Of a stretch of 36,420 bases of DNA, positions 25,280-36,398 are shown piece after piece. The notes below the pieces were generated by a model. That model was given only the letters and a program-made list of their open reading frames with translations, was not told the DNA's origin and did no database searches. The stretch is from positions 1 to 36,420 of the forward strand of contig NZ_JASCQP010000037.1 of the NCBI RefSeq assembly GCF_030010555.1, read 5' to 3'. The first letter of the stretch is position 1; every line of letters starts with the position of its first letter. The position numbers and the translations under genes were made by a program. Source of the stretch: Halomonas rhizosphaerae. GTDB lineage: Bacteria; Pseudomonadota; Gammaproteobacteria; Pseudomonadales; Halomonadaceae.

Positions 25280-26548
25280 TTACCAGCGGCGACGCTTGAT
25301 GCGGGAGAGTTCACTGTCCACCTGGGAGACGGCCTCGGCGCCGCTCTGGTCACCGGAGAGCACCTGGTGCACGGCATTGAAGAAGCTGTTGCTCACTCGG
25401 CCGTAGTTGTCGCCGGTGGCGGCAGAGGGGCGCGCCACGGCATTGGTGAAGGTGTCGTAGAGGGTGCCGAAGAAGGGCACGGCGTCGAGCACCTCCTCGT
25501 CCTCGTAGAGCGAGGCGAGGGTGGGGTTGTAGGCCCCCTCGATGGCGCGGCGCTTCTGCTCCGCCTCGCCGGTCAGGAAGGCCACCAGGTCGGCGGCGAG
25601 CTCGGGGTTCTCGGTGTAGCGGGATACGGCCAGGTTCCAGCCGCCCAGGGTGGCGGCGCTCTCCTGGCCATCGGCGCTGGGCAGCTTGACCACGCCGACC
25701 TTGTCGCGCACGTCGCTCTCCTCGCTCTGGGCCAGCGACCAGGCATAGGGCCAGTTGCGCATGAACACCGCGTTACCGCTCTGGAAGATGCCGCGGGCCT
25801 CCTCCTCCGTGTAGTTGAGGGCGCCCTCAGGGGAGATCTTGCCGATCCAGCTGGCGGCGAGGTCCAGCGCCTCGGCGGCCTGCGCGTTGTCGATGGTGAT
25901 TTCGCCCTCGGCATCGACGATGGTGCCGCCGCCATAGCTGGCCACCCACTCCAACGCGTTGGTGGTGAGTCCCTCGTAGGCGCGGCCCTGGAAGACGAAG
26001 CCCCACATCCTGTCATTGCCGGCCTCGCGCTCGGCGGCCTGGATCTCGGTGGCGATCTCGGTCAGTTCCTCCCAGGTCCCGGGGGCCTCGACGCCATGCT
26101 CCTCGAGCAGGTCCTTGCGGTAGTAGAGCACCCCGGCATCGGTGAACCAGGGCATGGCCACCAGGCGGCCGTCGATGGTGTTGTTCTCGATGATGGCCTC
26201 GAAGTGGCCCTCGGCGGCGTCCTCGCCGAGGGTCTCGCTCAGGTCGAGCAGGTGGTTGGCCAGGAGGCCCGGCCACACCACGTCGATCTGCATCACGTCG
26301 ATGTCGCTGGACTGGGCGGAGAGGATCTGCTGGTAGAGCGACAGGCGCTCGGTGGAGGAGTTGGGGGTGGAGACGATGTCGACCTCGTGGCCGGTCTTTT
26401 CCTCCCACAGGGCGACGCCCTGCTCGCACAGGGTGAGCTCGGCGCCGACGGCCCCACAGGAGATGGTCAGGTCCGCCGCCTGGGCCTGGCTGCTGCCGGC
26501 GGCAGCGCCTGCCAGGGCGATGGCGGAGATCAGGGTCTTCTTGAACAT
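25280..26548 (-). CDS. Sugar ABC transporter substrate-binding protein (first gene of operon)
   Basis: The 422-residue periplasmic solute-binding protein has a signal peptide (MFKKTLISAIALAGAAAGSS, cleavage near AQA-AD) and the family pattern ISCGAVGAELTLCEQGV, STPNSSTERLSLYQQIL, MQIDVVWPGLLANHLLDL, PWFTDAGVLYYRKDLLEEHG. It resembles ThuE/AglE-type proteins that bind trehalose, maltose, sucrose or related alpha-glucosides. The ATG at 26548 is set by the signal peptide. It is the first gene of the nine-gene minus-strand operon and is preceded by a good promoter and a LacI-type operator. A paralogue is encoded later in the operon (17559-18875). Exact ligand unknown. Confidence 0.93.
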   Translation of the reverse strand: MFKKTLISAIALAGAAAGSSQAQAADLTISCGAVGAELTLCEQGVALWEEKTGHEVDIVSTPNSSTERLSLYQQILSAQSSDIDVMQIDVVWPGLLANHLLDLSETLGEDAAEGHFEAIIENNTIDGRLVAMPWFTDAGVLYYRKDLLEEHGVEAPGTWEELTEIATEIQAAEREAGNDRMWGFVFQGRAYEGLTTNALEWVASYGGGTIVDAEGEITIDNAQAAEALDLAASWIGKISPEGALNYTEEEARGIFQSGNAVFMRNWPYAWSLAQSEESDVRDKVGVVKLPSADGQESAATLGGWNLAVSRYTENPELAADLVAFLTGEAEQKRRAIEGAYNPTLASLYEDEEVLDAVPFFGTLYDTFTNAVARPSAATGDNYGRVSNSFFNAVHQVLSGDQSGAEAVSQVDSELSRIKRRRW

Positions 26549-26643
26549 GCTGGCTTCCTCGTCGCTTGTTGTTGTCGCTGTACTGGGAGGGAGGGCCGGC
26601 GGCGACATGTCACCTACGGGGGCCGGCGAGCGCTCCCTTACGA

Positions 26644-26657
26644 CTTAAACGATTAAG
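26644..26657. promoter_or_regulatory. LacI-type operator in front of the transporter operon
   Basis: CTTAAACGATTAAG is a palindrome with only one mismatched pair and a central CG, the form of a LacI/GalR operator. It lies just downstream of the predicted transcription start of the operon, where a bound repressor would block RNA polymerase. It matches sites at 27735 and 15745 in the pattern CTxxAxCGATTxAG. Confidence 0.7.
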
Positions 26658-26671
26658 ATCGTGACCGCCAC

Positions 26672-26700
26672 AGTTAGCCGTTGCTCACGCCGGAGTTCAA
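26672..26700 (-). promoter_or_regulatory. Predicted sigma-70 promoter of the sugar operon
   Basis: On the minus strand TTGAAC (26700-26695) is followed after 17 bases by CTAACT (26677-26672). Transcription would start near 26665, immediately before the operator at 26644-26657 and about 115 bases before the first gene. Confidence 0.5.
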
Positions 26701-26729
26701 CCGCGACTTTGGTCGCAACCCGCCGGCGG

Positions 26730-27590
26730 TCAGTCGACCTCCTGGCCGCGGGCCGCCTCCAGCAGGGCGAACCAATCCTGGCGCGGCAGGGAGAGCCGGG
26801 CCTCGTCGCGCAGGGTCGTGATCCGTGCCGGGTCGAGGGTGCCGATCACCGGCACCGGCGAACCCGGCAGCCGGCGTAACCAGGCCAGGGCAAGGCCGGC
26901 GGGGCTGACGCCATGGTGGGCGGCGAGACGCGCCAGGGCCTGGCCGGCGGCGCCCTGGAACAGGGTGCCGCCGTCCAGGGGCGACCAGGCCAGGGCCGAG
27001 AGGCCGTCTCGACACAGGGCATCGAAGTTGCCGTCGAACAGCGGTGCCGTTTTGGTGAGGGAGAGCTGCAACTGGTGGTGGGTCAGCGGATGGGACAGTG
27101 CCGCCTGCAGGCGGCGCCATTGCTCGGGCAGGAAGTTGGAGACCCCCAGGGCGGCGACCTTGCCGGCCTGGACGGCATCGTCCAGCACCCGGGCGGTGGC
27201 CTCGGCCTCCATCAGCGGGTCGGGGCGATGGATCAGGAAGAGGTCCAGCCGCTCGACTCCGAGTCGCCCCAGGGCCCGGTCGATGGCACCGGCAAGCCAT
27301 GCCGGTGAACTGTCGTAGTGCTTGGTGTTCCCTGAAGGGATCAGGATGCCGGCCTTGGTGACCACCCTCACCCGAGCAGCGAGACTGGGCCGGTGGCGCA
27401 GGGCCTCGCCGAACAGGCGCTCGTTGTGGCCGTCGCCGCCATAGATGTCGGCGTGGTCGAACCAGTCGAGTCCCTGGTCCAGGCGGGCCTCGATCCAGTC
27501 GGCCAGCCGCGCCGGCGCCTGGAGTTCGGGGCGCTCATGCAGGCGCATCATGCCGAGCATCAGGGAGAGGGAAGGGTGCACGGGCGTCAT
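26730..27590 (-). CDS. Aldo/keto reductase
   Basis: The 286-residue cytoplasmic protein is an NADPH-dependent aldo/keto reductase of the YdhF-like group. The catalytic tetrad is visible as Asp and Tyr in WFDHADIYGG, Lys in VVTKAG and His in LFLIHRPDP. The ending VPVIGTLDPARI is the cofactor-binding region. Such enzymes reduce aldehydes, ketones or sugar-derived carbonyls. ATG 27590 follows GAGGACCCACG. It is divergent from the porin gene across a 264-base region that carries a LacI-type operator, and lies directly upstream of the sugar operon. It may belong to the same regulon, for example reducing a keto sugar, but this is only inference. Confidence 0.92.
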   Translation of the reverse strand: MTPVHPSLSLMLGMMRLHERPELQAPARLADWIEARLDQGLDWFDHADIYGGDGHNERLFGEALRHRPSLAARVRVVTKAGILIPSGNTKHYDSSPAWLAGAIDRALGRLGVERLDLFLIHRPDPLMEAEATARVLDDAVQAGKVAALGVSNFLPEQWRRLQAALSHPLTHHQLQLSLTKTAPLFDGNFDALCRDGLSALAWSPLDGGTLFQGAAGQALARLAAHHGVSPAGLALAWLRRLPGSPVPVIGTLDPARITTLRDEARLSLPRQDWFALLEAARGQEVD

Positions 27591-27692
27591 CGTGGGTCCT
27601 CGTCATGGTGTCGATGGGGCAGGGTATGTCATGGCGAGGCCCTTTTTGTAGTTTTATTACCTGAAAACGCCCGAGCTCCCGATCATGCTTAG

Positions 27693-29354
<1,662 letters not shown>

Positions 29355-29359
29355 TGGCA

Positions 29360-29383
29360 AGGGCCCGGCGCCGGCCGGGCCCT
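29360..29383 (+). terminator. First hairpin after the porin gene
   Basis: Perfect 10-bp stem AGGGCCCGGC / GCCGGGCCCT with a 4-base loop, six bases after the stop codon, followed by GTCTGCTGTTT. Confidence 0.7.
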
Positions 29384-29402
29384 GTCTGCTGTTTCGATGC
29401 TT

Positions 29403-29431
29403 GCCCGCGGCGTGATGGCCGCGGGCTTTTT
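29403..29431 (+). terminator. Rho-independent terminator before malT
   Basis: Classic form: 9-bp stem GCCCGCGGC / GCCGCGGGC with a 6-base loop followed directly by TTTTT. It ends the porin transcript and separates it from malT. Confidence 0.9.
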
Positions 29432-29494
29432 CGTCGGCCGCCCGGGCAGCCATACTGGGTAACTTGCCCATCATCTTTCCTGCGGGAGTCTCCC

Positions 29495-32200
29495 ATGCCG
29501 CTGATCCAGGAAAAGCTCGCCGCTCCCCCGCTGCCGTCGACCGTGGTAGCCCGCCCGCGCCTCAACGAACACTTCATCCTCGACGAGCGTATCCGGCTGC
29601 TGGTGGTGCAGGCGCCACCGGGCTACGGCAAGAGCACCCTGCTGGCCGAGCGGCTGCCGGCCCTGGAACAGCCCGCCGCCTGGCTGCGGCTGGATGGACG
29701 CGATGACGCGCCCGACCGCTTCGCCGGCTATTTCCGCGCCACCCTGGGTGGCCTGTGCCGCGAGTTGGGTCTCGAGGTGGAGCTGGTCGAGGGCGGCTCC
29801 CTGATCGAAGGGGTGGAAGCCTGGCTCACCGCCCTGCCTGACAGCGCCGCCCCGGGTAGGCTGGTGATCGACGAGTTCGAGCATGTCCGCCATCCGGAGA
29901 TCCTCGAGGCGCTTGGCCACTGGCTGCGCCACCAGCCGGGCTGGCTCACCCTGACCCTGGTCTCTCGCACCCGCCCGGCCCTGGGCCTGCCGGCGCTGCG
30001 TCTGCGTGGTGAACTGGAGGAGATCGGCCTGGACGAACTGGCCTTCGACCTCGAGGAGGCCCAGACGCTGTGTGCCGAGCAGCTCAGCTTTCCGCCCGCC
30101 CGGGTCAGCCTGGAGCAGGCGCTGCGCCGCACCGAAGGTTGGGTGATGGCACTGGACTGGTTGATCCAGCGCACCACCACCCGGGCCGGTTTCGACAGCC
30201 TGCTGGAGCGCCTGGGCGGCAGCCACCCCGACTTCGTCGCCTGGTTCGATGATCTGCTGGAGGCCTGTCTCGACGAACCCGACCGCCGGCTGCTGCTGCA
30301 GCTCGGGGTCCTGGAGCGTTTCTCTCCGGCGCTGGTGGCTCGCCTGTTGGAGGGGGAGCGAGTCCCACAGAGGCTCGAGGCCCTGGAGGGGGCCGGCCTG
30401 TTCCTGGAGCGATCCGACCCGCATGAGCAGTGGTTTCGCTTCCATCCCCTGTTCGCCGGTTACCTGCGTCATCGCCGCCATGAACTGAGCCTGACGTCCC
30501 AGCGGCAGCTGCATCGCCGTGCCAGCCAGGCCTGGCTGGCGCTGGGCGATCCCGCCCTGGCCCTGTCCCAGGCCATCGAGGCCGATGATCCCGAGGGGGT
30601 CATCACGCTGGTGGAGTCCCAGGGCCCCCAGCTACTGGCCCATGGCCACTTTGCGCTGCTGGCGCGGGCCCTGGCGACGCTCGGTGAGACATGCCTGTGC
30701 ACCTCGCCGCAACTGACGCTGCTGCATGGCTGGGTGTCCCACGCCCAGTTCCAGTTCGATCGTACCGCCGAGGCCATCGGCTGGATCGAGGCCCAGCTCG
30801 AGGAGCCTGCCTGGCAGGAGCTCTCCGCCGAGTTCGCCACCCTGCGCGCCCAGTTGGCGATCAACCAGGGTGACGCCGAACGGGCCGCACCACTGGCCGA
30901 ACAGGCGCTGACACAACCGGCCCGCTACCTGGCCGCCACGCCGGTGTCGGCCGGTGCGATCCTCTGCGAAGCACGCTTCGTCCAGGGCCGACTCGAGGAG
31001 TCGCTGGCGCGGATCCACGAGGTGGAACGCGAGGCGAAGCGCATCGGCGATGACCAGCTGTTGCTGTGGGCGCTGTGCCACCATTCGGAGACGCTGGTCG
31101 CCCAGGGCCGGCTGCAAGCCGCCTTTGACACTCAGGAGCGGGCCTTCGCGCATATCGAGCACAGCGGCCTCGACCGGCTACCAGTCGCCGAGTTCCTGTA
31201 TCGCATCCGCAGCCAACTGCTGTGGGAATGGCACCGACTGGACGAGGCCGAGCAGGCGGCCCTGGCCGGCATCGCCCTTCTCGACCGCCAAGGCGAGCGC
31301 TGGACCCTGCAGTGCCATGTGAGCCTGGCCAAGGTCGCCCAGGGCCGCGGCGACCAGGCGCAGTGTGCCGACCACATCCGCCGCATCCGCAAGATACTCG
31401 CCGACGGCGACTATCACATCGACTGGCGGGCCAATGCCCACGCCACCCTGCTGGCCTGGTGGCAGGCCAACGACGACCGCGATGCGGTGGACCGCTGGCT
31501 GCAGGAGGCGCCGCCTGCCGAGCCCGACACCGCCAGCAACCACTTCGCCCAGGCCAACGTCCGCAATCACGCCCGGGCGCTGCTGCTGCTCGGCCGGCCC
31601 GACGAGGCCCGGGGGCTGCTGGAGGCCCTGGAGGCCCAGGCGGCGCGTTTCGGCCTTGTCACCGACGCCAATCGCAACCGGCTGTGCCTGGCAGTTCTGG
31701 AGTGGCAGTGCGGCCATGAGCCGGCGGCACTGGATCACCTGGCCGCAGCCCTGGAGCTGGCCTCGCGAACGGCACTCATCGGCAGCTTCCTGCGCCTGGG
31801 CCGACCGCTTTCCGATATGCTCACACGGCTGCTCGAGACCCGGGAAATGGATGAGCTGGCCCGGCGTCGCGCCGAGCGGCTGATCGAGCTGGCCGGCCGT
31901 CAGCGCGACTTCGGCCGTGCCGTGCGCCTGATGCTCGACGAGTCGGTGATCGCCGATATCGTCGCCCGCCCGGACGTGCCGGAGCTGATCCGCACCTCAC
32001 CCCTGACCCGTCGCGAGTGGCAGATCCTGGGGCTGATCCATGCCGGACTCTCCAACGAGCAGATCGCCGAGCAGCTGTCGGTGGCGCCGACCACCATCAA
32101 GACGCATATCCGCAGCCTCTACCAGAAGCAGGGCATCCGCCGCCGGGAGGAGGCCATTGCCCTGGCCGGTGATCTCCTCGCCCGTATCCAGGGGGAGTAG
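29495..32200 (+). CDS. malT: MalT, ATP- and maltotriose-dependent transcription activator
   Basis: The 901-residue protein has the length I recall for E. coli MalT. It has an N-terminal STAND ATPase domain with P-loop PPGYGKSTLL (41-50) and Walker B LVIDEFEHV, a middle helical repeat region that binds the inducer, and a C-terminal LuxR-type DNA-binding domain (about 835-895) with LTRREWQILGLIHAGLSNEQIAEQLSV and TTIKTHIRSLYQKQGI, very close to E. coli MalT. MalT bound to ATP and maltotriose activates maltodextrin genes. ATG 29495 has GGGAG upstream; the SD lies in GGGAGTCTCCC, a small self-complementary stretch. A MalT-box-like site follows the gene, before the alpha-glucosidase at 32345. Confidence 0.93.
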   Translation: MPLIQEKLAAPPLPSTVVARPRLNEHFILDERIRLLVVQAPPGYGKSTLLAERLPALEQPAAWLRLDGRDDAPDRFAGYFRATLGGLCRELGLEVELVEGGSLIEGVEAWLTALPDSAAPGRLVIDEFEHVRHPEILEALGHWLRHQPGWLTLTLVSRTRPALGLPALRLRGELEEIGLDELAFDLEEAQTLCAEQLSFPPARVSLEQALRRTEGWVMALDWLIQRTTTRAGFDSLLERLGGSHPDFVAWFDDLLEACLDEPDRRLLLQLGVLERFSPALVARLLEGERVPQRLEALEGAGLFLERSDPHEQWFRFHPLFAGYLRHRRHELSLTSQRQLHRRASQAWLALGDPALALSQAIEADDPEGVITLVESQGPQLLAHGHFALLARALATLGETCLCTSPQLTLLHGWVSHAQFQFDRTAEAIGWIEAQLEEPAWQELSAEFATLRAQLAINQGDAERAAPLAEQALTQPARYLAATPVSAGAILCEARFVQGRLEESLARIHEVEREAKRIGDDQLLLWALCHHSETLVAQGRLQAAFDTQERAFAHIEHSGLDRLPVAEFLYRIRSQLLWEWHRLDEAEQAALAGIALLDRQGERWTLQCHVSLAKVAQGRGDQAQCADHIRRIRKILADGDYHIDWRANAHATLLAWWQANDDRDAVDRWLQEAPPAEPDTASNHFAQANVRNHARALLLLGRPDEARGLLEALEAQAARFGLVTDANRNRLCLAVLEWQCGHEPAALDHLAAALELASRTALIGSFLRLGRPLSDMLTRLLETREMDELARRRAERLIELAGRQRDFGRAVRLMLDESVIADIVARPDVPELIRTSPLTRREWQILGLIHAGLSNEQIAEQLSVAPTTIKTHIRSLYQKQGIRRREEAIALAGDLLARIQGE

Positions 32201-32207
32201 GAAGGCG

Positions 32208-32217
32208 CCTCCTCCCC
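32208..32217 (-). promoter_or_regulatory. MalT-box-like site
   Basis: On the minus strand the ten bases read GGGGAGGAGG, an exact match to the E. coli MalT consensus GGGGA(T/G)GAGG. It lies 8 bases after the malT stop and 128 bases before the alpha-glucosidase gene. GC-rich DNA makes such runs easier by chance, so moderate confidence. Confidence 0.45.
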
Positions 32218-32241
32218 CCGCCTACGCCTGTCGCCCATCCT

Positions 32242-32260
32242 GCGGGAGGATTTCTCCCGC
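32242..32260. terminator. Hairpin between malT and the fourth alpha-glucosidase
   Basis: Perfect 7-bp stem GCGGGAG / CTCCCGC with loop GATTT and no T-run. It may be a weak terminator for malT or part of the leader of the next gene. Confidence 0.4.
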
Positions 32261-32344
32261 CGGCCGTGCCGCCACCATGAGCGTGAAACTTTTTCCGCGG
32301 AATCGGCCCGCCGATACCCGCGATTCACGACAAGGATCCGGCAC

Positions 32345-34006
32345 ATGACCACAGACACTTCCCAGTACCTCGGCCGACAGGGCGCCGACTGGTGGCGCGG
32401 CGCGGTGATCTACCAGATCTATCCCCGCAGCTTTCAGGACACCCGCGGCGATGGCATCGGCGACCTGCAGGGGGTGATCGACCGGCTCGACTACATCGCC
32501 TCGCTGAATGTCGACGCCATCTGGCTGTCGCCCTTCTTCACCTCGCCGATGAAGGACTTCGGCTATGACGTCAGCGACTATCGCGACGTCGATCCGATGT
32601 TCGGCACCCTGGTCGACTTCGACCGCCTGGTGGAGGCCGCCCATGCCCGCGGCCTCAAGGTCACCATCGACCAGGTGCTTTCCCACACCTCCGATGCGCA
32701 CCCCTGGTTCCAGGAGAGCCGTGAAAGCCGCGACAACCCCAGGGCCGACTGGTACGTGTGGGCCGACCCCCGGCCCGATGGCGCCCCGCCCACCAACTGG
32801 CAGGCGATCTTCGGCGGCTCCGCCTGGCAGTGGGATACCCGGCGCTGTCAGTACTACCTGCATAACTTCCTGGTCGAGCAGCCAGACCTCAATTTCCGCA
32901 ACCCGGCAGTGGTCGAGGCGATCCTCGGCGAGGTGCGCTTCTGGCTGGAGCGTGGCGTCGACGGCTTCCGCCTGGATGCGGTGAACTTCTGCACCCATGG
33001 CGAGCTCAAGGACAACCCGCCCAGAGACGATATCCGGGAGGGCTTTATCGGCGTGCGCCCCGACAACCCCTACGGCTACCAGCAGCATATCCACGACAAG
33101 ACCCAACCGGAGAACCTGGCCTTCCTGGAGCGGCTGCGTGCGCTGCTCGACGAGTACCCGGGCACCACCAGCGTCGGCGAGGTCGGCGACGACGATTCGC
33201 TGGGCGTGATGGCCGAGTACTCCCGGGGCGGCAACCGCCTGCATATGGCCTACTCCTTCGATCTGCTCGGCGAGCGCCATGACCCCGAGTACCTGAGAGG
33301 CATCCTCACCGAGATGGAATCGCGCATCGAGGATGGCTGGCCGTGCTGGGCGCTGGGCAACCACGACGTCACCCGCCTGGCCTCGCGCTGGGACGCCGCG
33401 GCGCTGCGCCTCTACCTGGCCTTTCTGCTCACCCAGCGCGGCAGCATCTGCCTCTACCAGGGTGAGGAGCTGGGCCTGACCGAGGCCGAACTGAGCTTCG
33501 AGCAACTGGTGGATCCCGCCGGCATCACCTTCTGGCCGGCCTACAAGGGCCGCGACGGCTGCCGTACCCCCATGCCGTGGCAGGCCGACGCCCCCCATGG
33601 CGGCTTCTCCCGGGCCGCGCCCTGGCTGCCGGTACCCGACGCCCACCTGGGTCTGGCCGTGGACCAGCAGGACGCCGCCCCGGACTCGCTGCTCAACGCC
33701 TACCGCGCCTTCCTGGCCTTCCGCCGCACCCAGCCGGCACTGGTCAAGGGCGACATCACCTACCACCCGGTACGCGACGAGGTGCTGTGCCTCGAGCGCA
33801 CCCATCAGGGCAACCGCCTGCTGGTGGCGCTGAACTTCGCCGGTGAGCCACGCGAGCTGCCGGCGCCTCGAGAGGCGCAGAGCCTCGCGGAGGCCCCGGC
33901 GTGGGTCAACGGCAGCTGGCAGGACGGCACGCTACGGCTGCCGGCCTATGGCATCGCCATCGCCCGCTGCACCACCGATTCGGAGGAAGCCTCATGGGAC
34001 GTCTGA
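32345..34006 (+). CDS. GH13 alpha-glucosidase, Ala beside the nucleophile (copy B)
   Basis: The 553-residue cytoplasmic GH13 enzyme has catalytic residues D211 (DGFRLDAVNF), E279 (TTSVGEVGDD) and D341 (LGNHDVTR). It is nearly the same as the enzyme at 18937-20619: long stretches such as DGAPPTNWQAIFGGSAWQWD and GELKDNPPRDDIREGFIGVR are identical, and the DNA is also very alike over the first half. It is therefore a recent duplicate or the result of gene conversion. Ala next to the nucleophile suggests alpha-1,4-glucoside substrates. The ATG at 32345 follows AAGGATCCGGCAC. It lies after malT with a MalT-like site in the gap, so this copy is likely under MalT while the other is under LacI control. 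The next gene overlaps its end by 13 bases. Confidence 0.94.
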   Translation: MTTDTSQYLGRQGADWWRGAVIYQIYPRSFQDTRGDGIGDLQGVIDRLDYIASLNVDAIWLSPFFTSPMKDFGYDVSDYRDVDPMFGTLVDFDRLVEAAHARGLKVTIDQVLSHTSDAHPWFQESRESRDNPRADWYVWADPRPDGAPPTNWQAIFGGSAWQWDTRRCQYYLHNFLVEQPDLNFRNPAVVEAILGEVRFWLERGVDGFRLDAVNFCTHGELKDNPPRDDIREGFIGVRPDNPYGYQQHIHDKTQPENLAFLERLRALLDEYPGTTSVGEVGDDDSLGVMAEYSRGGNRLHMAYSFDLLGERHDPEYLRGILTEMESRIEDGWPCWALGNHDVTRLASRWDAAALRLYLAFLLTQRGSICLYQGEELGLTEAELSFEQLVDPAGITFWPAYKGRDGCRTPMPWQADAPHGGFSRAAPWLPVPDAHLGLAVDQQDAAPDSLLNAYRAFLAFRRTQPALVKGDITYHPVRDEVLCLERTHQGNRLLVALNFAGEPRELPAPREAQSLAEAPAWVNGSWQDGTLRLPAYGIAIARCTTDSEEASWDV

Positions 34007-35091
34007 CACTCGAAGGCATCGGCAAGGACTATGACGGCGTCGAGATCTCGCGGGACATCGACCTGACCATCAACGACGGCGAGTTCGTGGTGTTCGTCGG
34101 CCCCTCGGGCTGCGGCAAGTCGACCCTGCTGCGCATGGTCGCCGGGCTCGAGGATATCACCCGCGGCGAGATGTGCCTCGACGGTGAGAGGATCAACGAG
34201 ATTCCGCCCCAGGAGCGTGACATCGGCATGGTATTCCAGTCCTACGCCCTCTACCCGCACATGACGGTTGCCGAGAACATGGGATTCGGCCTCAAGCTCG
34301 CGCGCACCGACAAGGCCGAGATCCGCCGCCGTGTCGAGCACGCCGCCGACATCCTGCAGATCACCCGGTTGCTCGAGCGCAAGCCCAAGGATCTCTCCGG
34401 CGGCCAGCGCCAGCGGGTGGCGATTGGCCGCACCCTGGTCAAGGAGCCGGCGGTATTCCTGTTCGACGAGCCGCTGTCAAACCTCGATGCCTCGTTGCGG
34501 GTCGAGATGCGGGTGCAGATCGCCGAGCTGCACAAGCGGCTCAATGCCACCATGATCTACGTCACCCACGACCAGGTCGAGGCGATGACTCTCGCCGACC
34601 GCATCGTGCTGCTGTCGAGCGGGCGCATCGCCCAGGTCGGCGCGCCTCTATCGCTCTACCACTTCCCGAAGTCCCTCGAGGTTGCCGAGTTCATCGGCTC
34701 GCCGCGCATCAATACCCTGCCGGTGACGGTGGTCGACCCAGGGCCGCAGCGCACTGGCGTGCGTCTGCCCTCCGGCGAGATGCTGGCCGTGGCGGTGGAC
34801 GGGCGCGGCCTCGGGGCCGGTGACACCGCCACCCTGGGGATTCGCGCCGAGGACTTCGTCGCCCCCGAGCAGGGCGAGGCCCGGCTGATGGCCCGGCTGA
34901 TGGTGGCCGAGAAGCTCGGCTACGAGACGCTGGCCCACCTGCAGGTCGAGGGCGCCGAGGGCACCGTGACGCAGCGCCTCGACGGCCTGGCCCACCTCGA
35001 GGAACACCAGGTCGTCGACCTGGGGTTGGCCGGCGACGAGTTATCGTCAAATCTGGTGGATGGCGGTCAGGCCGCATTCCTGTCTGACTGA
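33994..35091 (+). CDS. Sugar ABC transporter ATPase, C-terminus replaced by IS sequence
   Basis: This second MalK/UgpC-type ATPase shows Walker [10 protein letters not shown] (36-44), Q-loop [12 protein letters not shown], signature [16 protein letters not shown], Walker [14 protein letters not shown] and [10 protein letters not shown], then the regulatory C-terminal domain. ATG 33994 follows CGGAGGAAGCCTC and overlaps the glucosidase gene. The native frame runs to about residue 348 (base 35037). There the IS256-type element begins, and the last 17 residues (starting [10 protein letters not shown]) are encoded by the element. The full-length paralogue has an EHVHLFDAQ-type ending at this place. 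Only the final strand of the regulatory domain is lost, so ATPase activity may persist. No permeases for this copy are in the window; they may lie beyond the IS or the operon pair may be shared. Confidence 0.9.
   Translation: MGRLTLEGIGKDYDGVEISRDIDLTINDGEFVVFVGPSGCGKSTLLRMVAGLEDITRGEMCLDGERINEIPPQERDIGMVFQSYALYPHMTVAENMGFGLKLARTDKAEIRRRVEHAADILQITRLLERKPKDLSGGQRQRVAIGRTLVKEPAVFLFDEPLSNLDASLRVEMRVQIAELHKRLNATMIYVTHDQVEAMTLADRIVLLSSGRIAQVGAPLSLYHFPKSLEVAEFIGSPRINTLPVTVVDPGPQRTGVRLPSGEMLAVAVDGRGLGAGDTATLGIRAEDFVAPEQGEARLMARLMVAEKLGYETLAHLQVEGAEGTVTQRLDGLAHLEEHQVVDLGLAGDELSSNLVDGGQAAFLSD
35038..35058 (+). repeat. Left terminal inverted repeat of the IS
   Basis: Begins GAGTTATCG and ends TCTGGTG. 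It matches the reverse complement of the right end at 16 of 21 positions, with identical outer GAG and inner TCTGGTG. The preceding C (35037) also matches. Confidence 0.8.
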
Positions 35092-36320
35092 TCGGTTACC
35101 TGCTCCCCATCCCGAAACTCGACGTTGCTGACGACCAGCTCCAACTTCTGGAAGTGCTTGATACGCCGCCATCGCTTTTGGGCGCTCTGGAGCAGCTTGA
35201 AGACCATCGCCAGGGTTGTCGCCCGGGAGCCGCAGTTTCGGCTGCGCTTGGTCCTCAGGCGGACTGTGGCGAAGGTCGACTCGATCGGGTTGGTGGTGCG
35301 GATATGCACCCAGTGCTCTGCCGGGTAGTCGTAGAACGCCAGCAGCTCTTCCCGATCCTTGGCCAGGCACCCCATCGCCTTGGGGTACTTGGCCTCGAAG
35401 CGTTTCAGGGTGCGATCGAAAGCCTTGTGCGCCCCGTCGCGGGTCTCTGCCATCCAGATGTCATGGAGGTCGGCCTTGACCTTGGGCTGCACGGACTTCG
35501 GCAGCTTGTTCAGCACGTTAGCCGTCTTGTGAACCCAGCAACGCTGATGGTCGGTCTCCGGATAGATCTTGCTCAGGGCCGCCCAGAACCCCATGGCACC
35601 GTCGCCCACCGCCAGCTTGGGCGCCTGGATCAGGCCGCGCTCTCGCAGGCCTGTCAGCAAGGTCTTCCAACTGTCCGCCGACTCGCGGAAGCCGTCTTCG
35701 ACGGCCACCAGCTCTTTGCGGCCCTGCTCGGTTACGCCGATGATCACCAGCAGGCACAGGCGGTCATCCAGGCGCACATTGCTGTAGATTCCGTCAGCCC
35801 ACCAGTAGACGTAGCGCCGGTCTGCCAGGTCCCGCTGCCGCCACTCGGTATGCTCCTCTTCCCATTGTTTCTTGAGCCGTGACACCGTGTTGGCCGACAG
35901 CCCCTTGGCTTGGTCGCCCAGCAGCGCCGCCAAGGCCTCCTGGTAGTCGCCGGTGGAGATCCCCTTCAGATAGAGCCAAGGGATCAGTTCCTCGATGCTG
36001 CGAGCCCGCTTCAAGTAGGGCGGCAGCAGGCTGCTGTTGAAGCGGGCGCCACCGCCGCTGCGGTCACGCACCTTGGGCACCTGCACGCTGACATCCCCGA
36101 TCCCGGTCTGGACCGTGCGCTCAGGCAGGTAGCCGTTGCGGACCACGGCCTGGCGGCCATCGTCTAGCCGCTGATCAGCATACTGCGACAGGAAGGTGGC
36201 TAACTCAGCCTCGACTGCCTTGGCGATCAGGTCACGGGCACCTTGGCGCAGCAGCTCGTGCAGCGGGTCAGTGACTTGGGGTTCTGGTTGTGAAAGAGCC
36301 CGGAGGGTAGAATTGGTCAT
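35067..36320 (-). CDS. IS256-family (mutator-type) transposase
   Basis: The 417-residue DDE transposase catalyses cut-and-paste or copy-out movement of its element. The catalytic acids are seen in [12 protein letters not shown] (first Asp), [10 protein letters not shown] (second Asp) and [13 protein letters not shown] (Glu). The stretch [18 protein letters not shown] is the conserved C/H region of this family. The gene appears intact, with no frameshift or stop. ATG 36320 follows AAGGAATGGATACGCC; the frame is open 15 codons further. Base composition is lower in GC than the neighbouring genes, as expected for a mobile element. Confidence 0.95.
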   Translation of the reverse strand: MTNSTLRALSQPEPQVTDPLHELLRQGARDLIAKAVEAELATFLSQYADQRLDDGRQAVVRNGYLPERTVQTGIGDVSVQVPKVRDRSGGGARFNSSLLPPYLKRARSIEELIPWLYLKGISTGDYQEALAALLGDQAKGLSANTVSRLKKQWEEEHTEWRQRDLADRRYVYWWADGIYSNVRLDDRLCLLVIIGVTEQGRKELVAVEDGFRESADSWKTLLTGLRERGLIQAPKLAVGDGAMGFWAALSKIYPETDHQRCWVHKTANVLNKLPKSVQPKVKADLHDIWMAETRDGAHKAFDRTLKRFEAKYPKAMGCLAKDREELLAFYDYPAEHWVHIRTTNPIESTFATVRLRTKRSRNCGSRATTLAMVFKLLQSAQKRWRRIKHFQKLELVVSNVEFRDGEQVTDQSDRNAA

Positions 36321-36398
36321 GGCGTATCCATTCCTTGTTGATTGTGATCTGGCGAGATCAATCAACAGGATACGCCACCTTTCCTACCTCCTTCCGTA

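Noticed and set aside
32245..32250. GGAGGA core as a second MalT box
   Set aside because: It is part of a perfect hairpin (32242-32260) and the flanking bases do not match the ten-base consensus.
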